Shown in pieces: positions 1 through 7,263 of a DNA stretch of 64,000 nucleotides (positions are counted from its first letter, which is position 1; each line of letters starts with the position of its first letter). A program made the translations under genes and the position numbers. The stretch comes from Novosphingobium sp. (lineage in GTDB: Bacteria > Pseudomonadota > Alphaproteobacteria > Sphingomonadales > Sphingomonadaceae), in NCBI RefSeq assembly GCF_039595395.1, contig NZ_JBCNLP010000006.1, positions 1,431,001 through 1,495,000 of the forward strand, in the 5' to 3' direction. The notes under the pieces are model-generated. The model made no database searches. It was given only the letters and a program-made list of their open reading frames with translations, and was not told the origin of the DNA.

Positions 1-2
1 AC

Positions 3-443
3 GACTGCCTTGCCCCCACCGCGATGATCACGCTGGTCGTTGGCGTCGGCGCGGGCTTCGGCAAGATTTTGACCGAGAGCGGCATTTCCGGCGCCATCGT
101 GCAGGCGGTGGCCGGGGCGCATGTGCCCATTCTGGTGCTGGCATGGTTGATCGCCGCGCTGATGCGGGTTGCCACCGGCTCGGCCACGGTTTCCATGGCG
201 ACGGCGGCGGGCATTGTCGCGCCTCTGGCCGCGGCCAATCCCGGCGTGCGGCCCGAACTGCTGGTGCTGGCGACCGGCGCGGGATCGGTGGTGCTCAGCC
301 ATGTGAACGACGGCGGCTTCTGGCTGTTGAAAGAGTATTTCGGCATGAGCGTGGCCGACACGATCCGGAGCTGGACCGTGTGCGAGACGCTGATCTCGGT
401 GGTCGGCCTGCTGCTGACCTTCGGGCTTTCGCTGGTGGTGTGA
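3..443 (+). CDS. GntP-family gluconate/organic acid permease, C-terminal part
   Basis: The reading frame is open from the window edge, so this is the last ~146 residues of a longer gene whose start lies upstream. The fragment is strongly hydrophobic, with helices that pack around GAGFGKILTESG, a Gly/Ser/Ala-rich stretch (ATGSATVSMATAAG) and SHVNDGGFWLLKEYF. These are recognisable C-terminal features of the GntP/GntT proton-coupled gluconate and hydroxy-acid transporters of the inner membrane, usually about 440 residues. Substrate cannot be told from this fragment. It is convergent with the GH2 gene that follows, and two hairpins lie between them. The family call is from remembered motifs, not a search. 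Confidence 0.8.
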   Translation, partial: DCLAPTAMITLVVGVGAGFGKILTESGISGAIVQAVAGAHVPILVLAWLIAALMRVATGSATVSMATAAGIVAPLAAANPGVRPELLVLATGAGSVVLSHVNDGGFWLLKEYFGMSVADTIRSWTVCETLISVVGLLLTFGLSLVV

Positions 444-461
444 GGCCCGCGCCGGTCAGAG

Positions 462-504
462 CATCGTGCAAAAAAGTGGGAACCGGTTTTTTGCAACAAC
501 GATG
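462..504. terminator. Palindromic repeat / probable terminator after the permease gene
   Basis: Inner arms TGCAAAAAA (467-475) and TTTTTTGCA (487-495) are perfectly complementary around a GTGGGAACCGG loop, with outer arms CATCGT (462-467) and ACGATG (499-504). The second inner arm provides a T run, so the element can act as an intrinsic terminator for the permease. The AAAAAGTGGGAACCGGTTTTT core resembles short palindromes I recall as repeated in alphaproteobacterial intergenic regions. Confidence 0.6.
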
Positions 505-518
505 AGACAACAAAAATC

Positions 519-560
519 TGGGGCATGATGCGTGACGGATATGTCACGCATCATGCCCCA
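519..560 (-). terminator. 18-bp stem terminator after the GH2 gene
   Basis: A perfect inverted repeat has arms at 519-536 and 543-560 (TGGGGCATGATGCGTGAC and its complement) with a 6-nt GGATAT loop. Read on the minus strand, the stem lies 15 bases after the GH2 stop codon and is followed by AGATTTTTG, a short U tract, so it should end the leftward GH2 transcript. Confidence 0.75.
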
Positions 561-574
561 GCGCGGACGTCCCC

Positions 575-3500
575 TTATTTGATCTCGCTATCCTGAATGT
601 TCCAGCCGCGCAGCCGCACTGTCGCCGTGCCGCGCTGCTGGGGATAGCGCACCGTAACCCGGCGCGTTTCGCCCGGCAGCAGCGAGAGATAGTTGTCGCT
701 GAAATAGGCAGGCAGGATCTGCTCGCCCTTGGCGTCGAACAGGGTGAGCTTGGCCTGAAGCGCGGGCGTCTGCCCGGTGTTGGCCAGAGTGATGGTCTCC
801 ACCTGCTCGCCGGCAGAGGGCGCATCGACTTGCGCGCTGGTCTTGAGGATGGCCTGAGGCATCGCGCTCAACGCCTGCAGGTCTTCAGGCTTGGCCGCCT
901 GCCAATAGAAGTTCTCCGAGAGCTTCTTGCCATCGCTGCCGAAGGCCTCCAGCCGCACCAGCACCGGCCCCTTGGCCAGCGCGGCTTCAAGCGGCAAGGT
1001 CAAGGCCTCGACCGTGGCGTTGGCGCCGACATTCACCTTCGCTTCGCGCGTCATCAGGGTTGCGCCCGTAAGATCGGTCACGCGCGCGACCATCCGCACG
1101 CCCTTCACCGGGGCCAGCGTGGTGTTGACCATCAGCACCTGATGGCCCGGCTGGTTCATCTGGATATGGACCGGCTCGGCGCCCTTTTTGGTGCCGTAGA
1201 AGGCGGCATGCGTGTCGTAATCCGAGGAATAGATCTGGAAGTCCGCCGAGGGCCACGCCGGATGCGTCATCCACAGCATCCGCGCGCTGTTGCGGGTCCA
1301 GAGGCCCGCGTTGAAGCCCTCGAAGATGGCGCGATGCGATTCATAGTTCAGCATCTGCGCCTTGCGCTCGAAATCTTTCAGATCCTTGGCCGGGCCGAAT
1401 TCGCCTTCCAGCGCATGCGTGAAGCTGGCCATCGAAACACCGCGCTCCTGATGCCAGTCGTGATAGACCCAGGCATCGCTGATCGGCCAGCGGTCGGCAG
1501 CGGCGGGAACCGTGCGCTGCCATGCCTCCAGCGTCGGGAAGCTGGAAGTGCCGACCTCGACAGCAAAGCCGCGCGGATAGGAGGTGAAATAATCCTCCGG
1601 CTTGTGCCACTCATAGGGCCCGGAACCGGCCAGATTGATGATCCGCGAATTGCCCTTGTAGAGCCGCGTGCCATCCTCCTGCCAGACCATCTCCTGCAGC
1701 GCATTCTGCAAGGCGGGCTGAGGGACACCCTCATTGCGCCCGAACCACAGCACGATGGAAGGATGGGTGCGATAGCGCCGCACCACATCGCGCGCATTGG
1801 CGACGAAGAGCGGCACATCCTGAGCCTCGGCGTCGCCGTCCTGCGTCGATTCCCAGAAATCGTTGAGCACCATCAGGCCGTTTTTGTCGGCCAGGGCGTA
1901 GAAGGCCTCTTCGGTGCTCTGGCCCATCCAGTTGCGGATGATGTTCATCCCTGCCTCGCGGTGCAGGCGGAAATAGGGCGCGAGCCGCTCGGGAGCGACG
2001 CGCTTCATCATATCGTCCATGCCCCAATTGCCGCCGCGCGCGGCGATGCGCACGCCATTGACGCGCAGCACCAGTTGCGTGCCGAGCGGATCGTCGGGCA
2101 GCGTTTTCACCGCAGGGGAGTTCTCCGCCCCCGGCATCAGCGAATTGGCCCAGCCGCCGCGCACCTTACGCAGCGCGGCATGGCGCTCGTCGATGACCGG
2201 CGTGCCCAGATGACGCGCCAGATCGCTGTCCACCAGCACGCGGCGCAGCGTTCCCTCGCCATCCAGAGACGCCAGTTCATAGGTCACGCTGCGCATGCCG
2301 AAATCGAGCGATTTTGTATCGGAGGCAGCCTGATCGACCGAGGCCGTCAGATGCAGGCTGTGCAACGCCGGATCGCCGTAACCATTGGGCCACCACAGGC
2401 GCGGATGCGCGACGGCAAGTTGCGGACAGTCCTTGGGATCGAAGATGACGGTCGCCGTGCCGCCAGCGGGCACTGTCACCACCCGCGCGACAGCAACATC
2501 ATCGAAGGCGGCGCGGACCGTGGTGGTGACCGGAGCCGCGCCATGGTTGACCACAGGCACCTCAATCGACACTTCGGCGATGGAATTGTCGGCACGCGGC
2601 AGGCGGGTCGAGACAGCAGGATCGCCAAGCGTCACCGCGCCTGTCGCTGCCAGTTCGACGCCCTGCCACAGGCCCGTGTTGCGGTCGCGGACGCCGGGGA
2701 TCCAGTCCCAGCCCTCGCTGGCGCTGAAGGTGGGGCCGTCGCTCATCAAAGCGCCGCCATTGTCGCCGCGTCCACCCGCCAGCGATTGCTCATGCGCGAT
2801 GCCGGGATGCGGCGGCGGCGCGACCAGAACCGCAATGCTGTTTGCCCCCGGCTTCAACAATGAGGTGACATCGAAGCGGCCCCGAATGAAGGCCCCTTTC
2901 ACGTCCCCCACGGCCACTCCATTCACCCAGACCTGAGCGGCATAATTCACGCCGCCGAAAGTCAGCGTCAGCCGCTTGTCGGGCAGCGCAGGCAGAGTAA
3001 ATTCGCTGCGATACCAGTAATCCTGCCGCGACAGGCTTTCCGGGATCGCCATATTGTTGAGGCCGATGGTCGGGTCGGGATAGACACCGCGATCGACCAG
3101 CGTGGTCAGCACCGTGCCCGGCACAGTGGCAACATGCCATGCCCCGGCATCGAAACCCGCGCGCGAAATCGTCGCGCCATCGGCCTGCAAACGCGGCGCC
3201 TCGATCAGGCGCCAGCCGTTGACGGCGTAGCGCCCCTCTCCCCTGGCTTCCAGCGGTGCAGCATCGGGCAGCGGCCGGGCCACAGCGCCGGGAAATGGCG
3301 CCTTGCTTTTCGGCAGCTCCCACACAGGCTGCGGGATGGCCAGACCGTAGTTCGTCTTGACCTGAAGCGGCCAACTGGGGCTGGCATCCTCGAAACGGGT
3401 CAGCGTTTCATCAGGCGGCGTCTGGGCAAGGTCGTCTGCACCGGGCAGGCTCGGGGTGAAAGCGAAACCGGCGATATGGCCCGCAAAACCCGGCGCGCCC

Positions 3501-4015
3501 GGCAGGCGCGCGCCAAGGGTGACCAGCTCGGTCGGCGCCGCAAGTTTTGCCGAGGCCGTCCCAACGGGCACGCCATCGACAAGAAAGCGCAGCGCCTCTC
3601 CATCGCCTGTGACCACCAGCAGATGCCAGCCCTGCGCCGCAAGGGGGCGTGCGCTGCGGATGGTCACGCCAGCAGCGGTGAAGACCGGCCTGCCATCCTC
3701 CAGTGCGAAGCCACGCAGATCATTATCCTTGCCGATCGCCGCGACCATCACCCGCCCCCTGGGCAAGGCCGAGGGCTTGACCCAGACCCGCAGCGTCCAT
3801 TGCCCGGCCTCGGGCAGATGCTCATCCGCGCCATAGCCCTGGGCGGGATGCCAGATCCCATCGGATCCCTGAAGGAAAACAGCATTGTAAGGCCCGATCT
3901 CGGCCCGCTTGGGATGAGCAAGGCGTGAGGATGGCCAATCGATCTGCTGTGCCATCACCGGCCCTGCCGCCACACCGGCGATCAGCCATACCGCAAAGGC
4001 CTTGACCCCATTCAT
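575..4015 (-). CDS. Secreted GH2 glycosidase (beta-mannosidase / exo-beta-glucosaminidase type) with N-terminal LamG-like domain
   Basis: The 1146-residue protein starts with a signal peptide ending ...AGPVMAQQ. Residues about 30-210 look like a concanavalin/LamG-type sandwich (WTLRVWVKP, LRFLVDG). The GH2 sugar-binding, immunoglobulin-like and TIM-barrel domains follow. The acid/base Glu is E762 in WFGRNEG, and the likely nucleophile is E820 in AVEVGTSSF. RGGNWGMDD and NIIRNWMGQSTEE also fit the beta-mannosidase/CsxA branch rather than beta-galactosidases. It probably removes terminal beta-mannose or glucosamine from oligosaccharides in the periplasm or outside the cell. It is divergent from the GH31 gene across 103 bp. 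The length exceeds a typical GH2 (~850-900) because of the extra N-terminal domain. Substrate is inferred only. Confidence 0.85.
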   Translation of the reverse strand: MNGVKAFAVWLIAGVAAGPVMAQQIDWPSSRLAHPKRAEIGPYNAVFLQGSDGIWHPAQGYGADEHLPEAGQWTLRVWVKPSALPRGRVMVAAIGKDNDLRGFALEDGRPVFTAAGVTIRSARPLAAQGWHLLVVTGDGEALRFLVDGVPVGTASAKLAAPTELVTLGARLPGAPGFAGHIAGFAFTPSLPGADDLAQTPPDETLTRFEDASPSWPLQVKTNYGLAIPQPVWELPKSKAPFPGAVARPLPDAAPLEARGEGRYAVNGWRLIEAPRLQADGATISRAGFDAGAWHVATVPGTVLTTLVDRGVYPDPTIGLNNMAIPESLSRQDYWYRSEFTLPALPDKRLTLTFGGVNYAAQVWVNGVAVGDVKGAFIRGRFDVTSLLKPGANSIAVLVAPPPHPGIAHEQSLAGGRGDNGGALMSDGPTFSASEGWDWIPGVRDRNTGLWQGVELAATGAVTLGDPAVSTRLPRADNSIAEVSIEVPVVNHGAAPVTTTVRAAFDDVAVARVVTVPAGGTATVIFDPKDCPQLAVAHPRLWWPNGYGDPALHSLHLTASVDQAASDTKSLDFGMRSVTYELASLDGEGTLRRVLVDSDLARHLGTPVIDERHAALRKVRGGWANSLMPGAENSPAVKTLPDDPLGTQLVLRVNGVRIAARGGNWGMDDMMKRVAPERLAPYFRLHREAGMNIIRNWMGQSTEEAFYALADKNGLMVLNDFWESTQDGDAEAQDVPLFVANARDVVRRYRTHPSIVLWFGRNEGVPQPALQNALQEMVWQEDGTRLYKGNSRIINLAGSGPYEWHKPEDYFTSYPRGFAVEVGTSSFPTLEAWQRTVPAAADRWPISDAWVYHDWHQERGVSMASFTHALEGEFGPAKDLKDFERKAQMLNYESHRAIFEGFNAGLWTRNSARMLWMTHPAWPSADFQIYSSDYDTHAAFYGTKKGAEPVHIQMNQPGHQVLMVNTTLAPVKGVRMVARVTDLTGATLMTREAKVNVGANATVEALTLPLEAALAKGPVLVRLEAFGSDGKKLSENFYWQAAKPEDLQALSAMPQAILKTSAQVDAPSAGEQVETITLANTGQTPALQAKLTLFDAKGEQILPAYFSDNYLSLLPGETRRVTVRYPQQRGTATVRLRGWNIQDSEIK

Positions 4016-4118
4016 TCCGCTTCCCCTCTTTCGCTCTTGCCTCCACCTTGCCGCAGCTTGACATCGGCCCGCAAGACTTCTTTAGATAATTTTATTTATT
4101 TAATCGGGGAGAGACGCG
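4016..4118. promoter_or_regulatory. Divergent promoter region GH2/GH31 with AT-rich motif
   Basis: This 103-bp gap must carry promoters for both divergent glycosidase genes. It contains the strikingly AT-rich run AATTTTATTTATTTAAT at 4088-4104, directly followed by the GH31 ribosome-binding site (CGGGGAGAG). Nearly the same run occurs upstream of the TBDR at 12907 (13010-13026) and between the ROK and GH84 genes (14092-14107), so it may be a shared operator or promoter element. Confidence 0.4.
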
Positions 4119-6575
4119 ATGCATCGCCATCTGAAGCTTGTGCTGGCCGTTCAACTGGCCATGCTGCCCGCCTTTCCCGCCATGGCCGCGCCCGATCCTG
4201 CCACAGCGTCCAGCATGCGCAAGGACGGCGCGGAGTTTCGCATCGGCACAGCTTTGATGCGCGTAACCGCCCTGACCGATCAGATTGTCCGCGTGCGGAT
4301 CGCGCCGAATGGCCGCTTTCCCGAGGATGCGAGCTGGGCCGTGCCCGCCGCTGTTCGCAAGGCCAGCGTCACCGTTCAGCCCACTGCTGACGGCTTCACC
4401 ACCGCCGCGCTGCGCGTGCGCCTGACCGGTGGCCGCCTCACCATCGAGGATCGCCGCGGCAAGGTGATCTCGCAGGACGCCGCCGATCCCCTCACCCTCC
4501 ATGGCACCGGTTTCACCCTGCGCAAGCAACTTCCGACCAGCGAACACATCTTCGCGCTGGGCGACAAGACCGGCGCCGATCTCGACCGGCGCGGCCAGAC
4601 CTATGTCGACTGGAACACCGACGTGCCCTTCTCCAGCGCGCGCGACCCGATCTACAAGTCGATCCCCTTCTTTATCGGCGCGGGCGGGCCGGGCGGCAGC
4701 TATGGCCTGCTGCTAGACAATACCTATCGCGCCTCTTTCGATTTTGGTCATGTCGATGCCGACGCCATCACGCTGGGCGCGCCGGACGGCCCGATCGACT
4801 ATTACCTGATCGCCGGGCCCAGCACCGCCGAGGTGGTGCGCCGCTACACCGACCTCACCGGTCGCGCGCCGCTGCCGCCGCGCTGGGCGCTGGGCTATCA
4901 GCAATCGCGCTTCGGCTATATGACCGCCGATGAGGTGAGAGAGGTCGCCACCCGCCTGCGCACCGACAAGGTGCCAACCGATGCCATGTGGCTCGACATC
5001 GATTTTCAGGACCGCAACCGGCCCTTCACCACCAACCCCAAAACCTTCCCCGATCTGGCGGGGCTGGCGGGTGACCTCAAGCGTGACGGCATCAGCCTGG
5101 TCGCCATCACCGACCTGCATATCGCCGCCGCGCCGAATGAAGGTTACGCCCCCTATGACAGCGGCATGGCAGGCAGGCATTTCGTCCGCAATCCCGACGG
5201 ATCGAGTTTTGTCGGCCCGGTCTGGCCCGGCCCGGCGGTCTTCCCCGACTTCACCGACAAGAGCGCGCGCGACTGGTGGGGCACGCTCTACAAATCTTTC
5301 GCGGCAGATGGCATCGCCGGTTTCTGGAACGATATGAACGAACCCGCCGTGTTCGACACGCCGACCAAGACCATGCCTCTGGACACGGTGCACCATATCG
5401 CCAGCGACGATTTCACCCCGCGCGACGCGACCCATGCCGAGATCCACAATGTCTTCGGCATGCAGAACACCCGCGCCACCTTCGAAGGCCTGCGCACCCT
5501 GCGCCCCGACGAGCGCGCCTTCGTGATGACCCGCGCCACCTATGCGGGCGGCCAGCGTTATGCCGTGACATGGACGGGCGACAACAGCTCGACCTGGGAT
5601 CATCTGCGGCTGTCGGTGCATCAGTTGATCAATCTGGGCCTCTCGGGCTTTGCCTGGGCGGGGGCCGATATCGGCGGCTTCACCGGCGGCCCGAGCGCCG
5701 ATCTGCTAACCCGCTGGTTCGAGATCGGCGCCTTCACCCCCATCTTCCGCGACCACAGCGACAAGGGCAAACCCCGCGCCGAACCATGGGTCGACGGGCC
5801 CGACCACCTCGCCATCCGCCGCCGCTTCGTCGAGGAGCGCTACCGGCTGATGCCCTATTTCTACGCTCTGGCCGACCGCAACGCCCGCAGCGGCGATCCG
5901 CTGATGCGCCCGACCTTCTACGATTACCCTGCTTTGCTCACCGCGCGCAGTTGCGATCAGGGCATGGCCTTTACCGTGGGCCGCAGCCTGCTCGTCGCCC
6001 CGCCGCCCAGGATGGAATCACCTCAGGCCTATGACGTCTGCCTGCCGGCGGGCGGCTGGTTCGACCTGTGGAGCGGCAAGCCCGTCACCGGCCGCCCCTC
6101 CGCCGACAAGCGCGACGGCGATGCCCTGCTGCTGACCGAGACGCCCCGGCTTGATCGTCTGCCCGTCTATGTGCGCGCGGGCACCATCCTGCCACGCCAG
6201 CCGCTGGTGCAGAGCCTGTCGGAGGTGCCCAAGGGTCCGCTGGAACTGCATATCTATCCCGGCGAGGATTGCAGCGGCGACCTCTATCTCGACGACGGCC
6301 ATTCCACCGCCTTCACGCGCGGCGCCTTCCTGCGCCAGACCATCCGCTGCACGCGCGATGGCGCCGGGCTGCACATCCTGTTCGACAAGCGGGAGGGCAG
6401 CTTCCGTCCATGGTGGCAGCATGTCGCGGTCATTGTGCATGATTGGCGGGGCGGGGCGAAGGTGACGCAAGCGGCGCGCACATTGGCAGCCAAGCCGGAC
6501 CTGGCTGCCGAAACGCTCGGCTTTGAGATCGCCGATCCCGCGCGCGTTACAGAAGTGACCGTGGCGAAGAGTTAA
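4119..6575 (+). CDS. Secreted GH31 alpha-glucosidase/alpha-xylosidase family enzyme
   Basis: 818 residues with a signal peptide (MHRHLKLVLAVQLAMLP...MAAPDP). The N-terminal beta-sandwich is followed by the GH31 barrel: GYQQSRFGYM, MWLDIDFQDR, the nucleophile D405 in FWNDMNEPAVF, and the acid/base D488 in WTGDNSSTWDHL. The C-terminal beta domains fit the family, and the size is typical. It would release terminal alpha-linked glucose or xylose by a retaining mechanism, probably in the periplasm. The start has GGGGAGAG about 6 bases upstream. It sits divergent from the GH2 gene and close to GH3, GH84, a TBDR and a ROK kinase, so it is probably one enzyme of a glycan-utilisation locus. Exact substrate is unknown. 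Confidence 0.9.
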   Translation: MHRHLKLVLAVQLAMLPAFPAMAAPDPATASSMRKDGAEFRIGTALMRVTALTDQIVRVRIAPNGRFPEDASWAVPAAVRKASVTVQPTADGFTTAALRVRLTGGRLTIEDRRGKVISQDAADPLTLHGTGFTLRKQLPTSEHIFALGDKTGADLDRRGQTYVDWNTDVPFSSARDPIYKSIPFFIGAGGPGGSYGLLLDNTYRASFDFGHVDADAITLGAPDGPIDYYLIAGPSTAEVVRRYTDLTGRAPLPPRWALGYQQSRFGYMTADEVREVATRLRTDKVPTDAMWLDIDFQDRNRPFTTNPKTFPDLAGLAGDLKRDGISLVAITDLHIAAAPNEGYAPYDSGMAGRHFVRNPDGSSFVGPVWPGPAVFPDFTDKSARDWWGTLYKSFAADGIAGFWNDMNEPAVFDTPTKTMPLDTVHHIASDDFTPRDATHAEIHNVFGMQNTRATFEGLRTLRPDERAFVMTRATYAGGQRYAVTWTGDNSSTWDHLRLSVHQLINLGLSGFAWAGADIGGFTGGPSADLLTRWFEIGAFTPIFRDHSDKGKPRAEPWVDGPDHLAIRRRFVEERYRLMPYFYALADRNARSGDPLMRPTFYDYPALLTARSCDQGMAFTVGRSLLVAPPPRMESPQAYDVCLPAGGWFDLWSGKPVTGRPSADKRDGDALLLTETPRLDRLPVYVRAGTILPRQPLVQSLSEVPKGPLELHIYPGEDCSGDLYLDDGHSTAFTRGAFLRQTIRCTRDGAGLHILFDKREGSFRPWWQHVAVIVHDWRGGAKVTQAARTLAAKPDLAAETLGFEIADPARVTEVTVAKS

Positions 6576-6876
6576 GTCTCAAAGGGTTTGAGGCAAAGGA
6601 GGCCAAGCGGGTGCTTATCGCAAGCGACAAGCTGGGGCGTCCTTTGCAATCCCCTTATTGCCTGCCTTGTGCAGCCCATCCAGCGCTGGAATGCAGGACG
6701 CGATATAGCGGCGGCAGAAAACTGTTGTTAACCGTAATTTGGAAATACACGCCGATCTGTCGAATTTTTACTATATTCCGAAATTAATTATCATATCACC
6801 ACATTGACTTATAGAAATACCTGCCTATTTGGCCACCTCCGACAATCGACAGACACGCTGAACAAGAAGGGACATC
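6576..6876 (+). promoter_or_regulatory. Intergenic region with possible promoter for the small membrane protein
   Basis: Just after the GH31 stop there is a weak hairpin (CTCAAA 6578-6583 / TTTGAG 6587-6592) without a T tract. The right half is AT-rich. TTGACT (6804-6809) and TATTTG (6826-6831) with a 16-bp spacer could be the promoter of the gene at 6877. No other gene is evident. Confidence 0.3.
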
Positions 6877-7176
6877 ATGCTGCAAAATTTTATGAACCAC
6901 GGCATCGTGTTCTGGATTATCGCCTTTGCCGGCTACTATGCCATCATCGGAGCCTTGGCATGGATCATCGAAAAATTCGCGTTTCGATCGCTTCCGCCAC
7001 TTCAGCGGGCAAGCCGGACGATCGGTCTTTCCTTCGCCATTGCTGTTCTTTGTGAAGTGAAGTTCTCACCCAGCTGGTACTCATTGCTGATCATTCCAGC
7101 CGCTGCCCTGTCGTTCTATCGATACCACAGGAACCTGGAACAAAGCTGGCTGCAGGAGTTTGCCGAGCCGCTCTGA
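6877..7176 (+). CDS. Small hypothetical membrane protein
   Basis: 99 residues, not recognised as a named family. The start is supported by AAGAAGGGA 4-5 bases upstream of ATG. Two to three hydrophobic segments are visible: about 10-32 (VFWIIAFAGYYAIIGALAWII), about 47-60, and about 68-84 (SWYSLLIIPAAALSFYRY), which suggests an inner-membrane protein. A short charged tail follows (NLEQSWLQEFAEPL). It stands alone between the GH31 and GH3 genes and is convergent with the latter, with a hairpin between. Nothing links it to sugar metabolism except position. Confidence 0.6.
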   Translation: MLQNFMNHGIVFWIIAFAGYYAIIGALAWIIEKFAFRSLPPLQRASRTIGLSFAIAVLCEVKFSPSWYSLLIIPAAALSFYRYHRNLEQSWLQEFAEPL

Positions 7177-7221
7177 TCCCGGTTCGCCCCTCAGCCTGCT
7201 GAGAATGGTCACTCAAATCGA

Positions 7222-7254
7222 GCGCGGTCTCATGACAGGTCATGAAGACCGCGC
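7222..7254. terminator. Bidirectional hairpin between convergent genes
   Basis: Arms GCGCGGTCT (7222-7230) and AGACCGCGC (7246-7254) pair perfectly, extended inward by CATGA (7231-7235) with TCATG (7240-7244). It lies between the stop codons of the small membrane protein and the GH3 gene and is placed to end both transcripts. Confidence 0.6.
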
Positions 7255-7263
7255 CTCACACAC